This document shows, one piece after another, positions 29,786-38,715 of a stretch of DNA of 47,781 nt. Both the position numbers and the translations under genes were made by a program. The notes under the pieces were generated by a model. The model saw nothing but the letters and a program-made list of their open reading frames with translations, had not been told where the DNA came from and made no database searches. How positions within the stretch are numbered: the first letter of the stretch is position 1; each line of letters starts with the position of its first letter. The stretch is from Glycomyces sp. L485. GTDB lineage: Bacteria; Actinomycetota; Actinomycetes; Mycobacteriales; Micromonosporaceae. The DNA lies in contig NZ_JAKZEW010000036.1 of the NCBI RefSeq assembly GCF_022548875.1, positions 273-48,053 on the forward strand. Direction: 5' to 3'.

Positions 29786-30754
29786 AGGCGCGGAATAACC
29801 GTCTTGCTCGGCGCGGCACTGGTGGCCCTGCTGACCTGGCAGTCGCTGTCGATGGACGTCGCGTACGTGGTCATGGGCCCTGGCCCTACTGAGGACGTCC
29901 TCGGCGTGGTCACCGACGAGGATGAGACTGAGCAGCAGATCATCAGCGCCGACGTCGAGTACGACACCAATGGCGAACTGCGCCTGACCACGGTGCGAGT
30001 CAAGCAGAGCGTCACGCTCGCACAGGCATTGCGCTTCTGGATGTCCAATGAGAATGCGATCATCCCGCGCGACCTGGTCTACCCGCCCGGCCAGTCGCAG
30101 GAGGAGATCAGCGCCGAGCAGGAGGCCGACTGGGCCGAGTCCCAGACGAACGCCGAGCAGGCCGCTCTCGACTTCCTCGGCCAGCCTGCCGAGATCCTCG
30201 TCGTCTCCGACGGCGCCGGCCTACTCGAAGGCGACGCCGTCCTCCAAGTCGACGGGACCGTCGTCGACTCGCTCGATGATCTCGAGAATTTCGCGGACAG
30301 CGAAACCGACGTCATCGTCGAACGCGACGGCGCCGAGACCACCGTCGAAGCGGTCACCCTCGGCGACGCCGAGCTCGAAGTCACCCGCGAAGACCCCTTC
30401 GGCATCGAGATACACACCGAGGCCCTCGACATAGGCGGCCCCTCCGCCGGCCTCGTCTTCGCGCTCGGCATCGTCGACCTCGTCGAAGCCGAGGACCTGG
30501 TCGGCGGCCTCACCGTCGCCGGCACCGGCGAGATCGACGCGGAAGGCAACGTCGGCGGCATCGGCGGCATCCAGCAGAAGATCATCGCCTCCTCGGAAGC
30601 CGGCGCCGAAGTGTTCCTTTCGCCCGCCGCGAACTGTCCGGACGCCGCTTCGGTAGCGCCCGACAACATGACTATTGTCAAGGTAGAGACCCTCGCGGAC
30701 GCAGTCTCGGCACTGAGGTCCATCAACGCTGGTGAACAAGTCGAGACCTGCTGA
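29780..30754 (+). CDS. YlbL-type PDZ-domain Lon-like serine protease
   Basis: A 324-aa membrane-anchored protein. It has an N-terminal anchor (ITVLLGAALVALLTW), an extracytoplasmic mixed domain, a PDZ domain (about 125-195: VVSDGAGLLEGDAVLQVDGT), and a Lon-type S16 catalytic domain with Ser222 in GGPSAGLVFALG and Lys267 in GIGGIQQKIIAS. It probably cleaves or clears proteins at the outer face of the membrane. The mycobacterial orthologue is Rv3194c, in the same order. No Shine-Dalgarno is visible; the start codon is buried in the 54-bp palindrome. The UPF0182 gene follows after 42 bp. Confidence 0.9.
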   Translation: MKRRGITVLLGAALVALLTWQSLSMDVAYVVMGPGPTEDVLGVVTDEDETEQQIISADVEYDTNGELRLTTVRVKQSVTLAQALRFWMSNENAIIPRDLVYPPGQSQEEISAEQEADWAESQTNAEQAALDFLGQPAEILVVSDGAGLLEGDAVLQVDGTVVDSLDDLENFADSETDVIVERDGAETTVEAVTLGDAELEVTREDPFGIEIHTEALDIGGPSAGLVFALGIVDLVEAEDLVGGLTVAGTGEIDAEGNVGGIGGIQQKIIASSEAGAEVFLSPAANCPDAASVAPDNMTIVKVETLADAVSALRSINAGEQVETC

Positions 30755-30796
30755 AGCCCTGCGTCGGCTCGATGAGACACAAAGGAGTTGCTTAGA

Positions 30797-33700
30797 GTGG
30801 CGAACCGGACGCCCACGCCCCCACGTATGAGCCGACGAGGACGCTACGTGCTGATTCTCCTCGTGGGCGCCATAGTGCTGCTGTCAGTGCTGGGATGGCT
30901 GGTCAGCCTCCGCACCAACTATCTGTGGTACGACTCGGTCGACTACACGACCGTGTTCTCCACGATGATGTGGACGAGGATCGGCCTGTTCGCGGTGTTC
31001 GCCTTCGCGATGGCCGCGTGGGTCGGCGTGAACCTCTACCTCGCCTGGCGCTTCCGCCCCGACACCTGGCCGGCCACCGCCGAACAGGAGGGGCTCGAAC
31101 GCTACCGAGAACTCATCTCCCCGCGCGCCGGCTGGTGGATCGCAGGCTCCGCCGTGGCCGTCGGCATCTTCGCCGGCATGTCCGCCCAATCCCGCTGGGA
31201 AACGTGGCTGCTGTTCCGCGAAGGCGGCGAGTTCGGCTGGGAGGACCCGGTCCTGGGCGTCGACGCCGGCTTCTACATCTTCCGGCTCCCGTTCTGGGAG
31301 TTCCTCATCGGCTTCGGCTTCGCGGCCGTGGTCGTCGGCATCCTCGCCTCGCTCGGCGCCTACTACCTGTACGGGGCGCTGCGCTTCTCCGGCTCCGGCG
31401 ACCGCATGACCAACGTCGCCCGCATCCACCTGTCGATCCTGGTGGCGCTGTTCCTCGGACTCAAGGCCGTCGCCTACTACTTCGACCGGTTCAACTTCAC
31501 CGTCCAGGACAACGAGGTCACCAACATCGTCGGCGGCGGCTACACCGAGATGACCGCCCTCATCAACGCGAAGAACGCGCTCATCTGGGTCTCCGTCATC
31601 GCGGCCCTGGTCATCCTCGTGTTCTCCTGGGGCTTCACCCGATCCCTGGCGCTGCCGGGCGCAGCGCTCGGCCTCGTCGTGGTCACCGCGATCGCAGCCG
31701 GTGGCATCTACCCGGCCGTGGTCCGCAACTTCCAGGTCGAACCCAACCGGCCCCAGCGTGAGGGACCGTACGCGCAGCACACCATCAACGGCACCCGCTA
31801 CGCCTTCGACATGGAGAACCTCGCACAGGAGACGTACACCGTCGCCTCCAGCCCGAACGCCGAGCAGCTGGAGACCGACACCGGAACGGTGCCGTTCACG
31901 CGCCTGATCGACCCGTTCATCGTCTCCGACGCGTTCACCCAGCGCCAGCAGCCGCGAAGCTTCTACGACTTCAACGACAAGCTCGACATCGACCGGTACA
32001 CGTACACCAACGAGGACGGCGAAGAGGTCACCGAGGACTTCGTCGTCGGCCTCCGCGAACTCAACCCCGATGAGCTCACCGGCGAGCAGCAGGACTGGAC
32101 CGTCCGACACACCGTCTACACCCACGGGTGGGGCTTCGTCGCGGCGCCGACCGGCGACAACTGCGCGGGCGGCCCGTTCTTCATGAACGGCGTCATGCGC
32201 TCCGACGACGCAGAGGCCGGCCAGTGCGAGGCCACCGACGACTTCCTCGACGTCGAACAGCCCCAGGTCTACTACGGCCTGCTCAACAACGACTACGCGA
32301 TCGTGGGCGTCCCCGAGGGCGATACCCCGCGCGAATACGACCGGCCCGCCGACATCGCGGTCTCCACCGAGGACTCCGACGACCCCGAGGCCGAGGAGAT
32401 CGGCTCCGACCGCTACACCACCTACCAGGGCGACGGCGGCGTCGAGATCGGTTCGATCACCAGGCGGCTGCTGTACGCCTGGGAGTTCCAGGAGCCGAGG
32501 TTCCTGCTGTCCGACCAGATCAACGAGGACTCGCAGCTGCTGTACAACCGGAACGTCCGCGACCGCGTCGAGGCCGTCGCCCCGTTCCTGACCGTCGAGT
32601 CCGACCCGTACCCGGCCGTCGTCGACGGCGAGGTCGTGTGGATCGTCGACGGCTACACCACGACGAACAACTTCCCCTACTCCGACCGGGTCAACCTGGC
32701 CCAGGCCACCAACGACACCTACTCGGGTTCGGGCGTGGCCAACCAGACCTCTGAGGAGATCAACTACATCCGCTCGTCGGTGAAGGCCGTCGTGAGCGCC
32801 TACGACGGCTCGGTCGAGCTGTACGAGTTCGACGAGGAGGACCCGATCCTCCGGACGTGGAACGAGATCTACGGCGGCGACCTCGTCACGCCGAAGGCGG
32901 ACACCCCGGCCGAGCTCGCCGAGCACTTCCGCTACGCCCAGGACCTGTTCAAGGTGCAGCGCAACATCCTCCAGCGCTACCACGTCGACGAGTCCCGGAC
33001 GTTCATCGAAGGCGGCGAGGCCTGGGCGGCCCCGGACGACCCCTCCCGGGGCAACGCGGTCACCCAGCCGGCCTACTACGTGTTCGCGCAGTACCCGAGC
33101 CAGGAGCAGTCGTACTTCCAGTTGACGAGCACGTACGTGCCGCGCAACCGCGAGAACGCGCTCGCCAGTCTCATGTCGGCCTATTACGACGAGAACGGCG
33201 ATCCGCAGCTGGTGCTGTACGACGTCGCCGGCGGCGACGACCAGTCGGTGGGGCAGGTCCACCAGATCATCACCTCGACCACGGACGTCGCCGAGGAGCT
33301 GAGACTCTTCCAGCAGCAGGGCACCACCGTCGAATGGGGTAACCTGCTGGCGCTGCCGGTCGGCGACGGGATCCTGTACATGGAGCCGATGTACCTGCGC
33401 CGCCAGTCCGGCGGCGAGGGCACGACGCTGCCGCTGCTGCGCCGCGTCGCGGTCAGCTACGGCGGCTATGTCGGCTACGCGGAGGGCTTCGAGGAAGCGA
33501 TCGACTCGGTGGTGGAGCAGTACGTCTCCGGGGCCCCGACGGCAGTCGAGGAGATCGAGGAGGATCCGGACGCCGAGGGCGAGGAGCCGCCGGACGAGCC
33601 CACGGACGAGGCGCCTACCACGGAGGCGCCCGTTGAGGACCCGCCGGAGGTCGCCGAGGCGATCGACAACGTGCTCACCGCCCAGCAGGCATATGAGGAC

Positions 33701-33802
33701 GCGCAGTCGAGCGGCACGAACGAGGAGATCGGCCGGGCGCTGGACGACCTGTTCCGGGCGCTCGACGAGCTCCAGGCCGCCAGGGAGGCGGCCGGGGAGT
33801 AA
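30797..33802 (+). CDS. UPF0182-family large membrane protein
   Basis: A 1001-aa protein with seven membrane segments in the first 310 residues and a large extracytoplasmic domain (about 315-900). The C-terminus is a Glu/Pro/Thr-rich acidic linker and a short helical end. Length and layout match the UPF0182 family (Rv3193c in M. tuberculosis), whose function is unknown. GTG at 30797 is chosen because AAGGAG (30782-30787) lies 9 nt upstream; TTG at 30788 abuts that site. Cotranscription with the PDZ protease is likely, and a strong terminator follows. Confidence 0.9.
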   Translation: MANRTPTPPRMSRRGRYVLILLVGAIVLLSVLGWLVSLRTNYLWYDSVDYTTVFSTMMWTRIGLFAVFAFAMAAWVGVNLYLAWRFRPDTWPATAEQEGLERYRELISPRAGWWIAGSAVAVGIFAGMSAQSRWETWLLFREGGEFGWEDPVLGVDAGFYIFRLPFWEFLIGFGFAAVVVGILASLGAYYLYGALRFSGSGDRMTNVARIHLSILVALFLGLKAVAYYFDRFNFTVQDNEVTNIVGGGYTEMTALINAKNALIWVSVIAALVILVFSWGFTRSLALPGAALGLVVVTAIAAGGIYPAVVRNFQVEPNRPQREGPYAQHTINGTRYAFDMENLAQETYTVASSPNAEQLETDTGTVPFTRLIDPFIVSDAFTQRQQPRSFYDFNDKLDIDRYTYTNEDGEEVTEDFVVGLRELNPDELTGEQQDWTVRHTVYTHGWGFVAAPTGDNCAGGPFFMNGVMRSDDAEAGQCEATDDFLDVEQPQVYYGLLNNDYAIVGVPEGDTPREYDRPADIAVSTEDSDDPEAEEIGSDRYTTYQGDGGVEIGSITRRLLYAWEFQEPRFLLSDQINEDSQLLYNRNVRDRVEAVAPFLTVESDPYPAVVDGEVVWIVDGYTTTNNFPYSDRVNLAQATNDTYSGSGVANQTSEEINYIRSSVKAVVSAYDGSVELYEFDEEDPILRTWNEIYGGDLVTPKADTPAELAEHFRYAQDLFKVQRNILQRYHVDESRTFIEGGEAWAAPDDPSRGNAVTQPAYYVFAQYPSQEQSYFQLTSTYVPRNRENALASLMSAYYDENGDPQLVLYDVAGGDDQSVGQVHQIITSTTDVAEELRLFQQQGTTVEWGNLLALPVGDGILYMEPMYLRRQSGGEGTTLPLLRRVAVSYGGYVGYAEGFEEAIDSVVEQYVSGAPTAVEEIEEDPDAEGEEPPDEPTDEAPTTEAPVEDPPEVAEAIDNVLTAQQAYEDAQSSGTNEEIGRALDDLFRALDELQAAREAAGE

Positions 33803-33820
33803 CCGGATGAGCGATGCGTG

Positions 33821-33856
33821 AAGCGCCCGACGGCCGTTGGCCGTCGGGCGCTTTCG
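33821..33856. terminator. bidirectional terminator after UPF0182 and PASTA-kinase genes
   Basis: AAGCGCCCGACGGCC (33821-33835) pairs perfectly with GGCCGTCGGGCGCTT (33839-33853) over the loop GTT, followed by TCGTT on the plus strand. It separates the convergent genes. Confidence 0.85.
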
Positions 33857-33861
33857 TTCGT

Positions 33862-35505
33862 TCACCACTGCGTGGGCGTGGGTGTCGGCGTCGCGTCGGA
33901 CTCGGTCCGGCACGCCCCGGCGTCGGCGGCCTTCTCGACGGTGATCTGCACCGCGGAGTCGGGTTGGACTTTCGTGCCGGGGGACGGGTACTGGCGGACG
34001 ACGCCGCACTTGTGGTCGCCCTCGCCCTCGTAGGAGACCGAGGGGGAGAGGTCGGACTCCTCGACGCGCTTGCGCGCCGCCGACTCGGACTGGTCGACGA
34101 CGTCGGGGACGGTCACCGTCAGCTGCTGTGTGGGCGAGGCGCTCTCGGTGGGCGTCGGCGGGGCCGTCGCCTCTTCGGTGGGTTCGACGCCGACGACCGG
34201 AGCGGTGGTCTCGCCGTCGTTCTCCTCTTCGGTCGTCGCCGAGGCCTCCGCTTCATCGGACTCGCCGGTCTGGGCGGGCGCGTGCTCATCGTGATCGGCG
34301 GCGGGCGCCGGCGCGTCGGCGTCTTGGCCTCGCACTTCGGCGTCCTCGGCGTCGGTCTCGCCGACGGGCGACGTGCCGGGCCCGGACGGGGCGCTCCACG
34401 GGCCGGCGGCGGCGATCACGGCGGCCGCACCTAGGACGGCGAGCGCCCCGGCGAACGTGGCCCAGAGCCTCCCGCGCCGCCGAGGCCGCTCCTCCCCGGC
34501 CTCGTGCGCGGCCGCCTCGGTCGAGCCGGACGGCGGCGGCACCGGATGAAAGCCGGTGCGCGGACCGGTACGCGTACCGGTACGGGCGAAGCCGGGTTGC
34601 GGCGTCGGATCCACGCGTGTCGGCGACGGCGCCGGATGCGACGCGTCGGGTCGCGGCGTGGTGATCATCGCGCGGACCTCCTGGCAGGCCTCGGCGAAGG
34701 CCCCCGCGTTCGGCCAGCGAACGGACGGCTCCTTCTGCAGGGCCCGGGCGATGATCGCGTCGACCTCGCGCGGCACGTCGGGCGGCAGTGGCGGCGGGGC
34801 GTTGCGCAGGTGGGCCGAGAGCACGCCGAGCGGCGTGTCGGCTTTGAACGGCGGCGATCCTGCCAGGCATTGGTGGGCGACGACGCCGAGCGAGTACAGG
34901 TCGGAGGCGGGCGTCAGGTTCTCCCCGGCGGCCTGCTCGGGGGACATGTAGGTGACCGTTCCCAGCACCACGCCGGTGGTGGTGAGGGTGAGATTGTGGC
35001 CTGCACGGGCGATCCCGAAGTCCACCAGGACGACCGAGCCGTCGTCGCGCACGAGGATGTTGCCGGGCTTGATGTCGCGGTGGACGATTCCGGCGGAGTG
35101 GGCGATTTGGAGCGCCGTGGCGACGCCGCCGACGACGCGCAGCGTGTCGGCGGCGGCGAGCTTGCCCCACAGGCCGAGGAGCCGCGACAGCGGTCGGCCG
35201 GCGACGAACTCCATGATGAGGTAGGCGATGGTGGCGTCAACGTGGTCGATCTCGCCGTAGTCGTAGACCTCGACGACGCCGGGGCCTTTCATCATGGCGA
35301 TGGCCTGGGCCTCGCGCCGGAATCGTTCGCGGAAGCCGCGGTCGTCGACGAGGTCGGCCAGCAGGATCTTCACGGCGACGGTGCGCCACAGGACCGTGTC
35401 GGTGCCTTCCCAGACGTCGCCCATGCCACCGCCGCCGACGCGGCGCTCGAGCCGGTATCGCCCGTCCAGGACGTCGCCTGCTTTGAGGTTGCGCGTGCTC
35501 AGCAT
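33862..35505 (-). CDS. Ser/Thr protein kinase with one PASTA domain (PknB-like)
   Basis: A 547-aa receptor kinase. The kinase domain (about 15-275) has a Gly loop RRVGGGGMGDVWEG, Lys46 in VAVKIL, catalytic HRDIKPGN (Asp144), DFG (Asp162) and SPEQAAGE. A Pro/Arg-rich juxtamembrane part follows, then one membrane helix (FAGALAVLGAAAVIAAAGPW), an acidic Thr-rich stalk and a single PASTA repeat (TVPDVVDQSESAARKRVEES, with two Cys further on). PknB itself has four PASTA repeats, so this is a short-ended relative. It would sense muropeptides or other surface ligands and phosphorylate cell-growth proteins. ATG at 35505 is preferred; the open frame to 35877 adds basic non-homologous text. Confidence 0.92.
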   Translation of the reverse strand: MLSTRNLKAGDVLDGRYRLERRVGGGGMGDVWEGTDTVLWRTVAVKILLADLVDDRGFRERFRREAQAIAMMKGPGVVEVYDYGEIDHVDATIAYLIMEFVAGRPLSRLLGLWGKLAAADTLRVVGGVATALQIAHSAGIVHRDIKPGNILVRDDGSVVLVDFGIARAGHNLTLTTTGVVLGTVTYMSPEQAAGENLTPASDLYSLGVVAHQCLAGSPPFKADTPLGVLSAHLRNAPPPLPPDVPREVDAIIARALQKEPSVRWPNAGAFAEACQEVRAMITTPRPDASHPAPSPTRVDPTPQPGFARTGTRTGPRTGFHPVPPPSGSTEAAAHEAGEERPRRRGRLWATFAGALAVLGAAAVIAAAGPWSAPSGPGTSPVGETDAEDAEVRGQDADAPAPAADHDEHAPAQTGESDEAEASATTEEENDGETTAPVVGVEPTEEATAPPTPTESASPTQQLTVTVPDVVDQSESAARKRVEESDLSPSVSYEGEGDHKCGVVRQYPSPGTKVQPDSAVQITVEKAADAGACRTESDATPTPTPTQW

Positions 35506-35606
35506 CCGGCGGCTTTCTCCCCTCGGCGACGCTTGCGAGCCGTAATCTTGGCAAGCGACGGTTCGTCTCTCAGGGACTAACGACCGTGTCGGGCTGAGGC
35601 TACGCG

Positions 35607-35948
35607 CTAGGCCGCGCTCTTTTGGGCGTGCATGTCGACGGCAGGATCCACGGCGCGCGCGTGGATCGGCGAGGGCTCTCTCAACTGTCCTGTTGGGTCG
35701 GTGAGGTTCTCGGCGGCGGGCGCCGGCATGGCGACGGCTTCGCCGAGCTGGCCGTCCCAGCACGCCCAGGAGTGGCAGGGCCAGGCCTGTCGACAGTGGC
35801 CGCAGACAGGGCGCCGGGCGCCCCGCTGTTCGAGGGCGGGAGTGTGCCGTTTCCACCATCGCGCTTGCACGCGCCACAGGCTCGGAACCAACACCCCGTT
35901 CGGCGGCTCGTCCGGCGGGGGGCTCTCGAGTGTGTACGGACTTCGCAA
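35607..35948 (-). CDS. small Cys-rich protein divergent from the XRE regulator
   Basis: A frame of 113 codons (TTG at 35948; GTG at 35894 gives 95). The centre VCGHCRQAWPCHSWACWDG contains four Cys and two His in a possible zinc knuckle. Short actinobacterial proteins with a C-x2-C-x4-C pattern and W-P-C occur next to XRE-DUF5753/DUF397 genes, which supports a real gene here, though no function is known. The N-terminus before 35894 is Pro-rich and doubtful. Confidence 0.6.
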   Translation of the reverse strand: MRSPYTLESPPPDEPPNGVLVPSLWRVQARWWKRHTPALEQRGARRPVCGHCRQAWPCHSWACWDGQLGEAVAMPAPAAENLTDPTGQLREPSPIHARAVDPAVDMHAQKSAA

Positions 35949-36284
35949 CGCGGGCTGCCTTTCATATCGTCTTGATGATCGGTTTCGTTGGCGGCGAACG
36001 GAATACGATGCCGCTCTCCTGAGTGACCACTGGTCGGTCTCGAAACGCGGTGTCGAATCGGTACAGTCGGGCGAGGCGGGTAGCCCCTACGTCAAGTAGA
36101 ATTGCACATGCAGATTTTCGATGCAAGAGTTGTAACCGGATCGGGTGGCGGATTTTCTCCTCGCCGCCTGCGGCAGCCCTGATGGTCCTGCCGAGCCGTA
36201 CATAGGCGACGCACCCCGTCAACCGGCCAGAAGTCGGCGCCAGCCGGTGCGTCCTCACAGATACCGGAGGGATCAGGGTGTCAA
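35949..36284. promoter_or_regulatory. divergent promoter region of the XRE regulator
   Basis: About 335 bp without a gene. It contains the inverted repeat TTGCA (36102-36106)/TGCAA (36122-36126), a possible operator of the XRE protein, and GGAGGG about 13 nt before the ATG at 36285. AT-rich patches near 35965-36010 and 36090-36130 may hold the two promoters, but no clear -35/-10 pair could be fixed. Confidence 0.4.
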
Positions 36285-37223
36285 ATGGGAACATCGAACG
36301 ACGACGCTGACAACGATCTGCCGAAGAGGTTGGGGAGCAAGGCGATGCCTTCAGGTGGCAGCCCTACCGTCCGCAGGAGGCGGGCGGGCAAGATCCTGCG
36401 CCAGATGCGCGAGACGTCGGGCAGGGACGCTCAGGCCGCGGCCGACGCGCTGGAGGTCACCACCTCCACGATCTACCGCATGGAGCTCGGGCGCGTGGGC
36501 ATCAAGCCCCGGGACGTCATGGCGCTCACCGAGGTCTACGGCGTGTCCGACTCGGCGCAGGTCGAGGAGCTCGTGCGCCTGGCCCGGGACGGCCGCAAGC
36601 GAGGGTGGTGGGCCCGCTACTCGGACACGATCTCCCCTCCGTACGCCACCTACGTCGGCCTGGAGCAGGACGCCTCGAGCCTGTACCTGTACGACGGTCT
36701 GATCATCAACGGGCTCTTGCAGACCCCCGGCTACGCCCGTGCCACCTTCGACTTCGCGCTGGAGCAGTCGCGGCAGTTCATGGAAGACCGCATCAACCTG
36801 CGCATGGAGCGCCAGGCGCGGCTGCGCGACGACCTGAAGATCTGGAACGTCATCGACGAGGCCGCGATCCGCAGGGTCCTCGGTGGACCGAAGGTGATGA
36901 TCGACCAGCTCCAGAACCTGCTCGAACTCGCCGCTCTGCCGAACGTCCACCTCCAGGTCCTGCCGTTCGACGGCGGTGCCTACCCCGGCATGCTCTCCTC
37001 GTTCACGATCCTGGGCTTCGGAGAGGTGGACGGCGAGGTCGATCCCGGCTACAGGCACCCCGACGTGGTCTACATCGAGGGCCACAACGGCGATGTGTAC
37101 GAGGAGGGCGAGGACGTCGCCCCGTTCCACGAGGTCTTCGGCAACCTGCGATCGGCGGCCCTGGGGCCAGGCAGGAGCCTGGAGTTCATCGAACAGCAGG
37201 CCAGCCGGCTCAAATCTATGTGA
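36285..37223 (+). CDS. XRE-family regulator with DUF5753 ligand domain
   Basis: A 312-aa protein. The N-terminal helix-turn-helix (about 32-95) has the Xre/Cro pattern GKILRQMRETSGRDAQAAAD, then LEVTTSTIYRMELGR. The rest (about 120-305) is DUF5753, with YEGLIINGLLQTPGYARA-like text (here YDGLIINGLLQTPGYARATF), LQVLPFDGGAYPGMLSSFTI and a conserved Y-IEGHNGDVYEE. Streptomycete genomes hold many such regulators paired with DUF397 proteins, some controlling development or antibiotic production. ATG at 36345 is an alternative start with GGAG upstream. The DUF397 partner lies just downstream, convergent. Confidence 0.9.
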   Translation: MGTSNDDADNDLPKRLGSKAMPSGGSPTVRRRRAGKILRQMRETSGRDAQAAADALEVTTSTIYRMELGRVGIKPRDVMALTEVYGVSDSAQVEELVRLARDGRKRGWWARYSDTISPPYATYVGLEQDASSLYLYDGLIINGLLQTPGYARATFDFALEQSRQFMEDRINLRMERQARLRDDLKIWNVIDEAAIRRVLGGPKVMIDQLQNLLELAALPNVHLQVLPFDGGAYPGMLSSFTILGFGEVDGEVDPGYRHPDVVYIEGHNGDVYEEGEDVAPFHEVFGNLRSAALGPGRSLEFIEQQASRLKSM

Positions 37224-37235
37224 AGGCCCCGGACA

Positions 37236-37278
37236 CCTGACGGGGCGGCCGCGGTGACACCGCGGCCGCCCCGTCAGG
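37236..37278. terminator. 19-bp perfect hairpin between the XRE and DUF397 genes
   Basis: CCTGACGGGGCGGCCGCGG (37236-37254) and its exact complement (37260-37278) surround the loop TGACA. It works as a shared terminator for the convergent genes; neither side has a strong T-run. Confidence 0.75.
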
Positions 37279-37284
37279 TATCCG

Positions 37285-37458
37285 TCACCGGCCTTCCATG
37301 TGCAGCAGCGATAGCCAGTCAGCTTGGCTGGTCCGCAGGATCGGGCTCCGGTCGAGCTTGGTGTCCCTGATCTCGACGACACCGTGTGCGAGCCGGACCT
37401 CGACGCAGGCCCCGTTGGGGCCTGATCTGCTGCTCTTCCTCCATGCGTGGGTCAACAT
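37285..37458 (-). CDS. DUF397 protein
   Basis: A 57-aa protein starting MLTHAWRKSSRSGPNGACVE and containing VEIRDTKL and the final FxxF-like helix (TSQADWLSLLHM). W-x-K-S-x-x-S, a single Cys-V-E-V and V-x-x-R-D-S/T-K are the family signature. ATG at 37458 follows AAGGAGGAG. DUF397 proteins work with XRE-DUF5753 regulators, by genetic evidence in Streptomyces, as small antagonists or cofactors. Here the gene is convergent instead of directly downstream. Confidence 0.88.
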   Translation of the reverse strand: MLTHAWRKSSRSGPNGACVEVRLAHGVVEIRDTKLDRSPILRTSQADWLSLLHMEGR

Positions 37459-37580
37459 GGATCTCCTCCTTCCAAGGAGCACTTCGAGTCCCCAGGTCGG
37501 TGTTCACCATAGCCAGCAGGCCCGATGGCAAGCGTCACATATTTGTCACTATCGGTTTCCTGACATGTCGACCGAAGGAT

Positions 37581-38489
37581 TCACCAGGCGGGATGATCGC
37601 ATGCTTGGTCGGGACTGCCGGGTTCGATCTGGACGGTCGCGTGCTCGATCCCGAAGCGTTCGGCCAGCGTTCGCCTGGCCTCGGTGAGGACGGAGCCCGG
37701 ATCGGCGTCCGTTCGCAGTGCGAGGTGGACGGTGGCGACGTCCATGCCGGACGTGAGCGTCCAGAGATGAAGATCGTGCACCTCATTCACCCCATCGAGT
37801 GCCCCCAGCGCGTCCTCGACCTCGTCCACGCTCACGCGGACGGGGGCGTGCTGGAGCAGGATCCGCAGTGCGTCGCGACCGAGCCTGGCCGCGCGCGGCA
37901 GGATGAACAGGCCCACGGTCACGGCGATGATGCTGTCGACGTAGAACCAGCCGGTGAACCAGATGACGGCCGCCGCGATGATCACCCCGATCGAGCTGAG
38001 CGCGTCGCCGAGGACCTCGAAGTAGGCCCCGCGCACATTGATCGACTCGGCCGCGCCCGACCGCAGCAGCAGCAGCGAGACGACGTTCGCGGTGAGCGCG
38101 AGGCAGGCGACCGCCAGCATCGGCAGCGAGTTCACCTCCGGCGGCTCCTCGAGGCGCCGGATCGCCTGGGCGACGACGAAGCCGGCGACGCCGAACAGCA
38201 GCACGGTGTTCGCCAGCGCCGCGAGCACCTCGAGTCGGTACAGGCCGTAGGTGCGTCTCGGCTTGCCGCCGCCGCGCCGCACCGCGGTGATCGCGGCCAG
38301 GGCCATGCCGATGCCCAATGAGTCGCCCGCGATGTGAGCGGCGTCGGAGAGCAGGGCGAGCGAGTGGGTGTACCAGGAGGCGACCGCCTCGACGACCATC
38401 ACGCTGACGGCCAGGCTCAGGGCCAGCCAGAGCCGTCCTCGGTGACGGGCGCCGAGGCTTGCGGCGCCGTGCGAGTGGCCGTGTCCCAT
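37581..38489 (-). CDS. CDF-family zinc/cobalt/cadmium exporter (CzcD/ZitB-like)
   Basis: A 302-aa cation diffusion facilitator: a His-rich N-terminus (MGHGHSHG), six membrane helices, and the metal site SLALLSDAAHIAGDS (HxxxD type, with Asp) in helix 2 and its partner FEVLGDALSSIGVI in helix 5. A cytoplasmic ferredoxin-like C-terminal domain ends with VHDLHLWTLTSGMDVATVHL. It exports Zn2+ or related ions by proton antiport. ATG at 38489 follows AGGAGGG; upstream codons to 38642 are spurious. An inverted repeat resembling an ArsR/SmtB operator lies just upstream. Confidence 0.92.
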   Translation of the reverse strand: MGHGHSHGAASLGARHRGRLWLALSLAVSVMVVEAVASWYTHSLALLSDAAHIAGDSLGIGMALAAITAVRRGGGKPRRTYGLYRLEVLAALANTVLLFGVAGFVVAQAIRRLEEPPEVNSLPMLAVACLALTANVVSLLLLRSGAAESINVRGAYFEVLGDALSSIGVIIAAAVIWFTGWFYVDSIIAVTVGLFILPRAARLGRDALRILLQHAPVRVSVDEVEDALGALDGVNEVHDLHLWTLTSGMDVATVHLALRTDADPGSVLTEARRTLAERFGIEHATVQIEPGSPDQACDHPAW

Positions 38490-38551
38490 GCGGGCATCCC
38501 TCCTACGGAAGCGTGCACGGCGCGGTGCCGCGCACGACCAAAAAATGCTAA

Positions 38552-38569
38552 CATGCGCATTTGTGCATG
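38552..38569. promoter_or_regulatory. probable metal-sensor operator of the CDF gene
   Basis: CATGCGCA-TT-TGTGCATG is an 8-2-8 inverted repeat with one mismatch, 63 bp upstream of the exporter ATG in an AT-rich patch. Size and symmetry suit an ArsR/SmtB-type zinc-responsive repressor. No such regulator is encoded in the window. Confidence 0.55.
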
Positions 38570-38715
38570 CAAATTGTCCGGAGCGAATGCTACCGAGAAC
38601 ACCGCTCAAAATGTTGGGAACCGACCCGGCCGGCACCAACAAGGGGGAGTTTCATAAATCTCCCGGAGTAATGGAATAATATTCATCAGAGACGAATCGA
38701 TACTGGTCACGGGGG

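Noticed and set aside
30884-34009. A 1041-codon minus-strand open frame antisense to the UPF0182 gene
   Set aside because: It is the codon-bias shadow of a strongly coding plus-strand gene; its text is repetitive Arg/Val/Asp with no domain.
35506-35877. Longer N-terminus for the PASTA kinase
   Set aside because: Kinase homologues begin near the Gly loop; the extension is Arg/Pro/Ala-rich and overlaps the Cys-rich gene on the same strand.
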